DNA of 64,000 nt from a virus. The stretch covers positions 1 to 64,000 of the IMG/VR virus record IMGVR_UViG_3300043468_001414; one strand, given 5' to 3'. Shown in pieces: positions 22,405 through 31,163 of the stretch; position 1 is the stretch's first letter; each line of letters opens with the position of its first letter. The position numbers and the translations under genes are program-made. The notes under the pieces are model-generated. The model saw only the letters and a program-made list of their open reading frames with translations, was not told where the DNA came from and did not search any database.

Positions 22405-22692
22405 ATGGAGAAAACCTACCGCTTTGCCCATGCGGAAACAGCCATTGAGTTGCTGCGGCCGCTTGCCGTGGATTATGTAGCGCAAGGGCAATATACGATG
22501 CAGGGCTTCGCGATCTTGGAGTGGAATGATCCGAGGCCGCAGCCGGAACTCGAAGAAATCCAGATCCTCGTGGTGGCGCTGAGGGCGGCAGAAGATTTGG
22601 CGGTGCCGGTGTATACGGAGGAGCAGCTTGCTGTGATCGGCCCGAGCGAGGAGGTTCAGGAGCCTCTTGATGAGGGCTTGGGTGGCGTATGA
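22405..22692 (+). CDS. Tail assembly chaperone candidate (95 aa)
   Basis: ATG 22405 lies 16 nt after GTTGAC. A small acidic protein with an N-terminal strand/helix (TYRFAHAETAIELLRPLAVDYV) and an acidic C-terminal tail. Immediately upstream of the tape-measure region is where the gpG-type chaperone lies in siphoviruses. Its stop overlaps ATG 22689. I see no clear slippery heptamer near the junction. Confidence 0.5.
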   Translation: MEKTYRFAHAETAIELLRPLAVDYVAQGQYTMQGFAILEWNDPRPQPELEEIQILVVALRAAEDLAVPVYTEEQLAVIGPSEEVQEPLDEGLGGV

Positions 22693-23501
22693 GATTTGTT
22701 TTCGATGAGCGGTTTGCCGCTGGTTTTTTTCATGATCCCTGCAAAAGGTTGTGGGGCAAGAGGCTCCAGCCGTTTTCTTACTGGCATAAGGCTCAGCTTG
22801 AGTATGTGCAGAGTCGATTTTTGACAGGCGAAGTGCCTAAGCTTTGGGATGTTTGGGTGGCAAGAAAGATCTTAGCGACGAGGTATCCCGAGGTGGCTCG
22901 GCTTCGTCCGCGGTATCCGGATTGGTGGTATTTGGGGTGGAAGGCTCTGTATGGCTGGAGAAATCTGTCTCGCGGCGTAAGAGGGATCGTCAAGCATATC
23001 AATAACTTCTCTTCGGGGCCAAAATTTTGGCCGAAGGGCGGGTCTTATCGCCGGTTGGCGGATGCTTACCGGTTGCTGGCGAAAGAAATGGCTGATCCAT
23101 TATTGCTTCAAAAGGCTTACCAGGCCGATTGCGCGGCGGATACGGAAGAGACGGGCAAGCGGGATATGGATGACTCCGTGGAGCAAGTTTCGATTTATAT
23201 GAAATATGCGGGGCGCTCAGCGGTGGAAGCGTGGAATATGCCGATCGGAGAGCTTCTTTGGCATAACGCGTGTTTTCTCAAGATGGAAGGGGCCGATGTG
23301 CCGATCTGGTCGCCTACGGACGAAATGTTCTTCAAGCAGCACAAGGCTCAGCGGCACCAGAAGCTGCTGAAGTTGGGAGAAGAAAAGCAAAGCGAGAACC
23401 CAACATTGACGAGATCTTTGGCTTTTGCTCTGGCGAGCGTGGAGTATTGGGAGGAGATCGTTAGCCAAAAGAAAGGCTCTGTGGGAGGGCGCGGGCGTTG
23501 A
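22689..23501 (+). CDS. Hypothetical protein upstream of tape measure (270 aa)
   Basis: ATG 22689 overlaps the previous stop (ATGA). Rich in Trp and Tyr (KRLWGKRLQPFSYWHKAQLEY, PDWWYLGWKALYGW), helical and basic. Residues about 210-222 (AVEAWNMPIGELL) resemble the short motif seen in tail chaperone extension (gpGT-like) proteins. Its position suggests a tape-measure chaperone made by coupling instead of frameshifting; this is inference. Confidence 0.45.
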   Translation: MRFVFDERFAAGFFHDPCKRLWGKRLQPFSYWHKAQLEYVQSRFLTGEVPKLWDVWVARKILATRYPEVARLRPRYPDWWYLGWKALYGWRNLSRGVRGIVKHINNFSSGPKFWPKGGSYRRLADAYRLLAKEMADPLLLQKAYQADCAADTEETGKRDMDDSVEQVSIYMKYAGRSAVEAWNMPIGELLWHNACFLKMEGADVPIWSPTDEMFFKQHKAQRHQKLLKLGEEKQSENPTLTRSLAFALASVEYWEEIVSQKKGSVGGRGR

Positions 23502-23517
23502 CTGGAGGCTTTCGGGT

Positions 23518-26500
23518 ATGGCATTACCGGGAAATATTACCCCACCAACAGGAGCGTGGAAGTTAGTTAAGGATTTGGTTGCAGACACTGTGGGGCCGAT
23601 GGCGGTTTTGGCGGCTGGAGCCGGGGCGTTTGTGAAGGCCTCCGCTGGCGCGGCTCTCAACGCTCAACAGATGCAACAAGCTCTCGCGGCAAGTGATGGC
23701 GCTGATCGACTAAAAAAGCAATTTGAGACGCTTTTAGGAAGCGCCTCGGCAGCGAAGAGGCAGGTCGAGATGCTGGCGAAGGCGGCTTCGAGCGGAGCAT
23801 TTACTTTTGATTCTCTTGCTCAAGCGAGCAAGAATTTGCAAGTCATGACCAACGGGGCGCTCAACACGGAGCAAGCCCTAAATAAAATCCAAGATGCGGC
23901 GGCGGCGACGGGTGCACCCGTGGATACGATGGCGGCCTCGGTCGCGGATCTTTACTCGACTCTCAAGCAGGGCCAGGGAGTTGAGGGCGCGGCGGATCAG
24001 CTTAAGCAGTTGGGGGCTATTTCTGACGGGACGGCTGAAAAGATAAAAAGTTTGAGCCAGGCTGGGGTCGGCCTTTCTACGACTTGGCAGATCGTCGAGG
24101 CTGATCTCAAAAGGGCCAGCGGAGCGGCCAGTGAACTTGGGGGAACGATTTCCGGGCTTCAACAGCAACTTGCTAATATCCAGCAATCCAGCGACACGAA
24201 GATTGGCGAGATGTTTGCCGAGGGTGAAAAGGCGGGCTTACGGGCGGCGATTGGGTTTCAGAAATTCTCGGCAGCGGTAGCAGAGGCGAATGCTGGCCCT
24301 TGGGCTGCATTCAATGAGGCTATCAATACTGTTAAGGAATCGATCGGAGGGTTCCTTGGCAAGGTGGCTGAGACAGGTGCAGTCAAGGGAGCTTTTCAAG
24401 CTTTGGGCGTGGTGGCGATCGCTGTCCTGGTTGGGATCAATGCGGCCATCTTTGGAGTCCTTGCAAGCATTGGGAAATTTATTGTTGCCACGGGAGCCTT
24501 GAGGGTTGCAATGACTGCTTTGGGAAGTGTTATGGCGGGGTTTGCGGGATTTGTTTCTGTTGCTACGCTTGGCGCTTCGGCGGCGGCGGCGGCTATTATC
24601 GGGATTGGGGTCGCAGCCCTCAATGCAGAAAACAACTTGCGTGGGTTGATTGAGAAGCTGAAGGTCTTTACCTCGGAGTCCGACAAGTCTGCCTCGGCGA
24701 GCGCGGGAGCTTCAACGAATATACGAAGCCCCGAGGAGCAAAAGAAGCAAATAGACATTATCGACCAGCAATTAAAGATGCTGGAGGAGAATAAAAAAGA
24801 AGGCCAGAAAACCATCGAGCAAGGCAGAGAGAATTCGAGTGCCAATCCTGTCTTTAGTCCGATTAAAAGATTTGCTACCGGCCCGGCGCAGGTTGCCGCT
24901 GGAGAGTTCTTAGTGAAAGATGCGGATCGGAGAAAGAAAGAGCTGCTGGATCTAAGAGCTAAGGTCAGCCAGTCCTCTGTCGGCCCCGATAATGCGCGAT
25001 TTGAAAAGGAAGAAGCTCAGAGAAAACAGGAAAAGGAGATTTCAGAAAGAGCCCGCGAGCGAATCCAAGCCAGCGCCTCGCCGAAAGTGGCTAAAGAAAT
25101 GGCGCAGCAGCAGAAAGAAAAAGCTGACAGGGAATTAAATGAGGCTCAAGTTTCTCAAAAGAATGCGTTTAAGGATGAGGGCCGATTAAACAAGGCTTCA
25201 TCAGATTTCTCTACGGGAAGGGATAATATCGCGACCGCCCGCTCGGATTTTTTTACTGCGAAGCAGTCGAATGATGAGGCTATTGAAAAAGAAGTAGATC
25301 GCCTCGCTGGAGGCAAAGGTCTTCGGAAGCGGCAAACGCCTGAGCAGATTAAGCAGTTGCGCGAAATGGCGACGAGCAACTTGATGTCAGACAAAACTTT
25401 TGCCAATAATCAAGCAACCGTCGATGCCGGTCTTCCCACGGAAGTTCTCTCGGTGGAAGGTTTCGATCAGGCGGCCCAAGAGGCGAAGTCTAAAAGCGGA
25501 AAATTACAGGCCGAGCGGGCGAAACGGCAGGCTTTGCTGGAGGAGCGGGAGTCGGCGACTGCGGCGGCAGACCTTGCCAAGCGGCAGGGGGATAGCGTCG
25601 GCGGCGCGGATGCCTTGCGGCGACTGGCTGATGTGGACTTGCAGGCTAGAAATCTCTCTGATCCAGAAACGGGCCAGCAACTTGGGGCGTCCGCTTTAGA
25701 CCCAGAGCAAATGCGCAGTCTGGATTCCCAGATCAGCCAAGCCAAGGACTCGGAGGATGTCGGCAAAAAGCGAGCCGCGAAAGAGGTGGCTGACATTCAA
25801 GTTCAGATGACCTCTGAGGCGGAGGCTGCCGACTCTGCTGCGAATCAAGCGGCAGAGAGAAAACTTAATGCTGAGCGGCAGGTTGCTGCGCTTGGGTCGT
25901 CCGATAGGGCTGCGAAAGCAGAATTGGAACCAGAAATCAAGCAGCTTGAAGAAAAGTTGAGGGCCGTAAAAGCCTTGGAGGCGGCGGAAAGGGCTTATCA
26001 GGCAGCTCAGATGGGTGGGGATTCAAAAGAAATCGCGAAGGCCTCGGCTAATCTCAATGAAAGAAAAATTGAGGCGGCGGGAGCGGGCGTGCAGCAAGGC
26101 GATACTTCGGATTCTGTTACTCAAGAAAAATCGGGAGTGGAGCAGATTTTGAAAATTCGCCAACAACAGTATGCCATCGAGCAGGCGGCGGCGCAGGCTC
26201 GCCGCAACGAAATCATGCAGGAGCTTCGCCTGATGCAGCAGCTCGCGCAGTTGAATCTTTCTAATGCGACAGGAACGACAGGGGGGGGCGAAGGGGTTGG
26301 CGGAGATATAAAAGAGCAAGAAGGGAAGGTGGCGGCTGCTCAGGCTGAGGTGGAGGCGGCCAATAAAAGCGGAGATCAGCAGAAGATCGGCGAAGCGCAA
26401 GCTAAGCTTGAAGCAGAGCAAGCGAAGCTTGGCCAGATGCGGGCCGATGGCGGAGATATAAAAGAGCAAGAAGGGAAGGTGGCGGCTGCTCGGGCTAAGG

Positions 26501-27756
26501 CGGCGGCGCTGGGCGAGGCGTCGAGCGCCGCGCTCGATGCCGAGTTCGGTCCGCGCCATGTGGGACATGTGAAAGAGCGCGATGCGTTGAGCAACCAAAT
26601 AAATGCATCCAAGGAGGTTGCCGAGGCGGAGTCCGCTTTGGAGGCGGCCAATAAAAGCGGAGATCAGCAGAAGATCGGCGAAGCGCAAGCTAATCTTAAC
26701 GCCAAAAAAAATCAGGCCAAAAAAGCCAACGATGTCGCTAGTCAATATAATGTCGATGATCCAGCGGCTCGCGTGAAAGAGCTAGAGGGGTTCATCTTTA
26801 CGAAACAAGGAGCGAACGGCGCTGAGCGCGGGATGACACTTAAGGAGGCCGAGGCCGAGGCTGCGAAGAGCGCTGAGGCAAGTGCGAGTGCTAACGCAAA
26901 GGTTGAAGAGTTGATGCCTGGGCAGATACCTGAAAAGGATTGGAGTTCGCTCAACAATGCGAGGAAGGCCGCCGAAAACGAAGCCAAAGCAGAGCAAGCG
27001 AAGCTTGACAAGATGCAAGAGGGGTCGAGCGAAGTAGGCGCTCGCATCCAGGCCGTGCAGGAGAAAAAAAATCTTTTGACGGGTGGGGACTCGGCGCTAT
27101 GGAGCGACTCGGCAGTGCGGCTGTCTGAGGAACGTGATGTCTTAGCCAAAAAAATGGAAGGCGGCGGCGGCACGGAGGATGATGCAAAGCGGATGGGAGA
27201 GCTGAATGAGCAGCTTTCGGCAAAGGGCATTGGCGAAAAAGAGACGGCTCAAGATGTAAAAAATAAGGTAACGGACTTAACTAACGAGGAGCTTGATCTA
27301 AGGACTCAGCAGGTTGGGGCCAATCGGGACATCGTTCGCAATGCAGAAATTAAAAGCCTTTCCATGCAAGAAAAATACGCTCCGAATCGCGAAGCGGGTG
27401 AAGCGGCCAAGGCTCGGCGCGAGGAATTGGAGGACGAGGCCAAAGTGGAGAGTAAAACGGCGCAATATTCCGAGACTATGGAGTCAGGCAAGGCTAGGGA
27501 GTTGGCTGAAAAAGAGACGGAGCTGGAGAGGGTCGGGATTCGCGCGGAAGAGACTGGGCAGGCCCGGGTGGATAGCTTGACGGCGGTTGGCGGCGGCGCG
27601 ACGGGGTTTATTGGGGCAGACCAAGATCCTGCGAAAAAGACAGCAGACCTTACTGCGCAAATCAAGAGCATTTTAGATTCAGTTACAACAAAATTAGATA
27701 ACCAAACCAGCGAAGCGCAGCGCCTTGCTCAAGAAATGAGAGAAGCTGCTAAATAA
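23518..27756 (+). CDS. Tape measure protein (1412 aa)
   Basis: 1412 residues from ATG 23518, 15 nt after GTTGAC (23497-23502). It is long, Ala/Glu/Lys/Gln-rich and coiled coil over most of its length, with a hydrophobic cluster at about 290-400 (GVVAIAVLVGINAAIFGVL and following), as in tape measures that help DNA cross the membrane. N-terminal DRLKKQFETLLGSASAAKRQ resembles the tape-measure conserved region. The C-terminal half holds near-perfect internal repeats. At 0.15 nm per residue a fully helical ruler implies a tail of roughly 200 nm. No lytic domain seen. Confidence 0.9.
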   Translation: MALPGNITPPTGAWKLVKDLVADTVGPMAVLAAGAGAFVKASAGAALNAQQMQQALAASDGADRLKKQFETLLGSASAAKRQVEMLAKAASSGAFTFDSLAQASKNLQVMTNGALNTEQALNKIQDAAAATGAPVDTMAASVADLYSTLKQGQGVEGAADQLKQLGAISDGTAEKIKSLSQAGVGLSTTWQIVEADLKRASGAASELGGTISGLQQQLANIQQSSDTKIGEMFAEGEKAGLRAAIGFQKFSAAVAEANAGPWAAFNEAINTVKESIGGFLGKVAETGAVKGAFQALGVVAIAVLVGINAAIFGVLASIGKFIVATGALRVAMTALGSVMAGFAGFVSVATLGASAAAAAIIGIGVAALNAENNLRGLIEKLKVFTSESDKSASASAGASTNIRSPEEQKKQIDIIDQQLKMLEENKKEGQKTIEQGRENSSANPVFSPIKRFATGPAQVAAGEFLVKDADRRKKELLDLRAKVSQSSVGPDNARFEKEEAQRKQEKEISERARERIQASASPKVAKEMAQQQKEKADRELNEAQVSQKNAFKDEGRLNKASSDFSTGRDNIATARSDFFTAKQSNDEAIEKEVDRLAGGKGLRKRQTPEQIKQLREMATSNLMSDKTFANNQATVDAGLPTEVLSVEGFDQAAQEAKSKSGKLQAERAKRQALLEERESATAAADLAKRQGDSVGGADALRRLADVDLQARNLSDPETGQQLGASALDPEQMRSLDSQISQAKDSEDVGKKRAAKEVADIQVQMTSEAEAADSAANQAAERKLNAERQVAALGSSDRAAKAELEPEIKQLEEKLRAVKALEAAERAYQAAQMGGDSKEIAKASANLNERKIEAAGAGVQQGDTSDSVTQEKSGVEQILKIRQQQYAIEQAAAQARRNEIMQELRLMQQLAQLNLSNATGTTGGGEGVGGDIKEQEGKVAAAQAEVEAANKSGDQQKIGEAQAKLEAEQAKLGQMRADGGDIKEQEGKVAAARAKAAALGEASSAALDAEFGPRHVGHVKERDALSNQINASKEVAEAESALEAANKSGDQQKIGEAQANLNAKKNQAKKANDVASQYNVDDPAARVKELEGFIFTKQGANGAERGMTLKEAEAEAAKSAEASASANAKVEELMPGQIPEKDWSSLNNARKAAENEAKAEQAKLDKMQEGSSEVGARIQAVQEKKNLLTGGDSALWSDSAVRLSEERDVLAKKMEGGGGTEDDAKRMGELNEQLSAKGIGEKETAQDVKNKVTDLTNEELDLRTQQVGANRDIVRNAEIKSLSMQEKYAPNREAGEAAKARREELEDEAKVESKTAQYSETMESGKARELAEKETELERVGIRAEETGQARVDSLTAVGGGATGFIGADQDPAKKTADLTAQIKSILDSVTTKLDNQTSEAQRLAQEMREAAK
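26299..26692 (+). repeat. Near-identical repeats in the tape-measure gene
   Basis: A 47-bp block at 26299-26345 recurs at 26449-26495 (spacing 150 bp). A 52-bp block at 26353-26404 recurs at 26641-26692 (spacing 288 bp). Both spacings are multiples of three, so each event changed the protein by whole residues and would alter tail length. Confidence 0.85.
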
Positions 27757-27758
27757 TT

Positions 27759-28499
27759 ATGCCAGTCAAAAAAATAACAGGCGCAGCTCATATCCCCTAT
27801 GTGGTGAAGGATGTAAGCAATCTTTATGATGGCCGCACAATCGTGATGAAGCAATTGGTTCCCACGGACGGGAGTGGGGCGATTGGGCTGAGTCAGCTTG
27901 CTCCTCCTGATCCTGGTGTTCCTTGTGGGATAGATAGCATTAATGTTTCTGTTGAGGATGGGGTTGCGGCGATTGAGTGGACTTTTCGGACTCAGTTTGA
28001 TGATCCGAGCGGCGGGGGCGGAGGTGGCGCAGGTGGCGGAACCTCTCCTGTTTATGAATTAGAGGGTTCTACATCCCAAGAGCCGATCACAAGTCATCCG
28101 AATTACGCAGATTTGTTTAATAAATATAACGGGAAAGAACAAGATGGGTCGGTGGTCTGGGCGATGAAAGATCCAGATGGCGGGGCTGGCGCGACAGGGC
28201 TTGCTTCGGGTGGGGGCGAGGCCTTGAGTCCTATGTATGGCGTTACAGATTATATGGCGGCAAATGCCGTTTACAAAGTTACGGAATACTATAGAACCAT
28301 TGGCGCTATCCCTGGGGACTTGGTTTCCATGTGCGGAAAGATTAATGACGCGGAGGGTCTTGATGCGAGTGGAGTAGCGGGAAGGTGGCTTCGAAGTGGG
28401 GCTTCTGTGCGGCAGATGGGCGATTCGTTTCAGGTTACTAAAATGTGGATGGCGAGCCAAAGCGAAAAAAATCTTTGGAAAAGCGAGATTTATGGCTAA
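27759..28499 (+). CDS. Tail-tip protein, family A copy 1 (246 aa)
   Basis: Directly follows the tape measure, where distal tail genes lie. An N-terminal beta domain, a poly-Gly linker (about 89-99), then QEPITSHPNYADL, SPMYGVTDYMA and VYKVTEYYRT. The PITSHPN block, the YG block and the final WL...W region recur in the genes at 28492 and 30019, so this is one of three paralogues. The stop overlaps the next gene by 8 bp. Function unknown; probably a tail-tip structural protein. Confidence 0.55.
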   Translation: MPVKKITGAAHIPYVVKDVSNLYDGRTIVMKQLVPTDGSGAIGLSQLAPPDPGVPCGIDSINVSVEDGVAAIEWTFRTQFDDPSGGGGGGAGGGTSPVYELEGSTSQEPITSHPNYADLFNKYNGKEQDGSVVWAMKDPDGGAGATGLASGGGEALSPMYGVTDYMAANAVYKVTEYYRTIGAIPGDLVSMCGKINDAEGLDASGVAGRWLRSGASVRQMGDSFQVTKMWMASQSEKNLWKSEIYG

Positions 28500-29250
28500 A
28501 AAAATTGGCGACGAGGCGTCCGAGGAGCTGGTTTCCGTAACATGGAAGCGTCCGGGGACTCTCGATGTCTTGGTATGCAAGGTAGGGCAGGCCACAGGGT
28601 CTGTTGATTATTCAAAAGTTTTTTTAGGATTGATTAATCCGAAGTTAATTGAAAGCTACACGGAAAATAAATCGGGAATTCTTTACAGGTATAGCAAATA
28701 TCGGATTGGTTTTCCTTTCGCTTCGCCTACGGCGTTTAACTCAGACGATGAAAAGGAGTCGTGGTCGGCGGATGTTATTTTAAATCAAAGGAAAATTACG
28801 CTGCATCCTAAATTTAAGTCTATTTTGGAGGCCGGTTGGGGTGTCGTGGTCAATGACGAGGTGATTTGGCCTCGTATGATATACAAGAAAAAAGAGGCGA
28901 AAGGAGGGGCTGAATTTAAAGGCGGAAAGGCGAAGGGAGATGAAGAGGAAGATGAGGAAAAAGAGGAGCCTGTTCAGAATCCGTTTTTTGGTTTGAAAAC
29001 TTATTTTGCTCCAGCGCTCCGAGTGACGAGGGAGAGATTCAGCGATCAAAGCGGGATTTCGGCGGAGCTTTTGGATGGGATGGCGCAATTTGACGACTCG
29101 GATGCTGCTCGTCGCATTCCATTTGCAGATGTTCGCGCTGTAAAATCGGGTGTATCCGTGAGCAGTTCCCGAAGTGACAAGGTTGTGAAGACGACTTGGT
29201 TGTTTGATCCAAATATTCCAGAGCCTGTCTACGAGGAGAAGGTGAAATGA
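28492..29250 (+). CDS. Tail-tip protein, family A copy 2 (252 aa)
   Basis: ATG 28492 lies inside the end of the previous gene. It shares with its paralogues VTWKRPGTLDV (compare INWRRPGRIDV at 30019), KITLHPKFKSIL, VIWP, and FGLKTYFAPALRVTRERF. An acidic insert of Glu/Asp/Lys repeats lies near residues 145-162. Coupled by ATGA to the family B gene at 29247, forming the first of two tandem A-B cassettes. Confidence 0.55.
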   Translation: MAKKIGDEASEELVSVTWKRPGTLDVLVCKVGQATGSVDYSKVFLGLINPKLIESYTENKSGILYRYSKYRIGFPFASPTAFNSDDEKESWSADVILNQRKITLHPKFKSILEAGWGVVVNDEVIWPRMIYKKKEAKGGAEFKGGKAKGDEEEDEEKEEPVQNPFFGLKTYFAPALRVTRERFSDQSGISAELLDGMAQFDDSDAARRIPFADVRAVKSGVSVSSSRSDKVVKTTWLFDPNIPEPVYEEKVK

Positions 29251-30002
29251 TATTTCTTATTCCGTTTTTAGAGAAAAGACTCAGTGTGTCTGGCGCGGAT
29301 GGCGTCAAGGTAATCCAACAGGGGAAGAAATCATTTCTCGTGGGGCGGCGGAGGCCAGAGGCTATGGTGGGATCGTGGGATGTTTCGGTGGATATAGTTA
29401 ATAAAAAAGTATTTATCGGAAAGGGGTATGTGGATGAGTTGGAGCCCAAATTAGATGATGAGCCTATCAGTGGGTTTTATCACGACGGAACCGAGAGTGA
29501 TGTGAGGCCCTCCTTGCCTCTGGGGTCTGGAATCCAATGTGTGGCGCTTAAGATCACTCCGAACGCCAAGGGGAGGGTTGCAGGAAAAGATTATCTGGCA
29601 GACAGCTCTTTGATTGTAGAAATGAAAACATTAGATGACATAACGGCGTATTCCGAAGATGAATTTCTGGTGCCGCTGGCGATAGTGGACGATGGCGGTA
29701 AGGTTATGCAAATAGCTTACTTTAATTATAGTTATAAAAAAGATATTATAAAAAAAGAGCACTACCTTTTTTCTGTTGCTGCCTTAACGCGATCGATCAA
29801 TGACAGTAGCGTGGAGGGCTTAAAAAAAGAAGAGTCATTGAATAAGCGCGAAGAATTACGGAAAGAGTTTCTTAAATCCAGCATTTCTGCGGCCAAGATG
29901 GACCCGGATTTCCCGTATCCAGCGGCTGATGGCACAGGCAGCTCAAGCCCTGCGAAATTTATGGCTGATAAATTTCTGGCAAAAATGGTTCGGGTTGGTT
30001 GA
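29247..30002 (+). CDS. Tail-tip protein, family B copy 1 (251 aa)
   Basis: ATG 29247 overlaps the previous stop. NKKVFIGKGYVDELEPKLDD with EPISG parallels GQCAFVISKGFVNGVEPTIN with VPISG in the 30720 gene, so they are paralogues. This copy has a long C-terminal extension, charged then flexible, missing from the second. Beta-rich; a structural role in the tail tip is likely. Confidence 0.5.
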   Translation: MIFLIPFLEKRLSVSGADGVKVIQQGKKSFLVGRRRPEAMVGSWDVSVDIVNKKVFIGKGYVDELEPKLDDEPISGFYHDGTESDVRPSLPLGSGIQCVALKITPNAKGRVAGKDYLADSSLIVEMKTLDDITAYSEDEFLVPLAIVDDGGKVMQIAYFNYSYKKDIIKKEHYLFSVAALTRSINDSSVEGLKKEESLNKREELRKEFLKSSISAAKMDPDFPYPAADGTGSSSPAKFMADKFLAKMVRVG

Positions 30003-30018
30003 CCGTTCGCGTTTTTTT

Positions 30019-30717
30019 ATGCCGACATACGCTCTCAGGTCTATTAATTGGCGCCGCCCAGGACGGATTGATGTCGTTATCTCAGCGGTTGGCAAGAAAG
30101 GTGAGAGTTTCGCTGCGCCTAGCGCGAAGCAGCATGTCCCTGCGTTTGAAGGGCGATTAATACAGACTGAGCGGATAGAAAGAGGGAAGAATATTTCTGA
30201 GCGAGTCTGGACATTTCGGCAGGCTAAAGCCTTGCCTGGTGGCGGCGGCGGTGGCGGCGGTGGCGGTGGCGGTAGCGATATTTTCTGGTCTATGGATGTG
30301 TCGCTGATGCAGGCACCTATTACTTCTCATCCGAATCTTAAGAAAATCCTTGCGGCGGGGGGTGGGACTATAAAAAACGGCGAGGTGGACTGGCCTCAGT
30401 ATATAAACGGGAAAAAAAACCCGTGGTATGGGACGAGTGATTTTTTAATTCCTTCCGTGAGAGTTACAAAGGAGTTCGTCGACGCTGGGGTTGCGGGCGG
30501 GAAGCTTTCTATGAATTCAATCGATGAGGTGGGGTATTCGGAGGCTGCCTTGGCTTCGGGTTTTACTACCGCCGCATCTTTCGGGGCGGGGCGAAAAGCG
30601 TGGTTGCTGGAGTCTCACAGTGCGCGATCAAGTGGGGAAGGGTATCAGGCCTCTCGGGTCTGGCGATATGGGGGCGTCTTGGGTTGGCTCGATGCTGTTT
30701 ATCAAAAAGATTATTAG
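30019..30717 (+). CDS. Tail-tip protein, family A copy 3 (232 aa)
   Basis: ATG 30019 is 15 nt after GTTGAC, whose TGA ends the previous gene. It has the RPGRIDVVIS start, a run of 12 glycines (about residues 74-85), then QAPITSHPNLKKIL, VDWPQYI and WYGTSDFLIPSVRVTKEF. It begins the second A-B cassette. The glycine run in DNA (30238-30273) is a GGN repeat that could slip. Confidence 0.55.
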   Translation: MPTYALRSINWRRPGRIDVVISAVGKKGESFAAPSAKQHVPAFEGRLIQTERIERGKNISERVWTFRQAKALPGGGGGGGGGGGGSDIFWSMDVSLMQAPITSHPNLKKILAAGGGTIKNGEVDWPQYINGKKNPWYGTSDFLIPSVRVTKEFVDAGVAGGKLSMNSIDEVGYSEAALASGFTTAASFGAGRKAWLLESHSARSSGEGYQASRVWRYGGVLGWLDAVYQKDY

Positions 30718-30719
30718 CC

Positions 30720-31163
30720 ATGAGAATGCCTTTTTCCGTTAATGGAGGGATTGTTGATGGCCAGTGCGCTTTTGTGATTTCAAAGGGGTTTGTGAATGGG
30801 GTGGAGCCGACGATCAATGGAGTTCCTATAAGCGGAGTGCCAGGGTCCCCTCCTCCGGAGGTGGTTGGCAAGGTGGAATTTGATAGATACAAGAGGTGTT
30901 ATGTATGTCTTAAAATGGTGGTGGATGATGAGGGGAAGGCGGATGGCAGTAATTATGCAAGCATTGTCATATCGAAGGGGATCAGAAAAGACCACAAGCT
31001 CGGCCCGGAGGCGTGGCTTCATCCCTTGGCGGTGATCGCGCAGTGCGAGGCGGGCTACACAATATGCCAAAATGTTTATTTTAATCTGATTCATTGGGTT
31101 GGGCCTGGCGGAGGGGATAGCCTTAGCGCGGCCTCGTATCATCACTATTTTTCTTCGATATGA
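30720..31163 (+). CDS. Tail-tip protein, family B copy 2 (147 aa)
   Basis: A shorter paralogue of the 29247 product, sharing the KGFVNGVEP and PISG block plus a beta-rich continuation (FDRYKRCYVCLKMVVDDEGK). It starts 3 bp after the family A gene and its stop overlaps ATG 31160. Confidence 0.5.
   Translation: MRMPFSVNGGIVDGQCAFVISKGFVNGVEPTINGVPISGVPGSPPPEVVGKVEFDRYKRCYVCLKMVVDDEGKADGSNYASIVISKGIRKDHKLGPEAWLHPLAVIAQCEAGYTICQNVYFNLIHWVGPGGGDSLSAASYHHYFSSI

Noticed and set aside
27076-27101. Another TTGAC-N18-ATG inside the tape measure
   Set aside because: The ATG is out of frame and opens only nine codons; likely coincidence in coding sequence.
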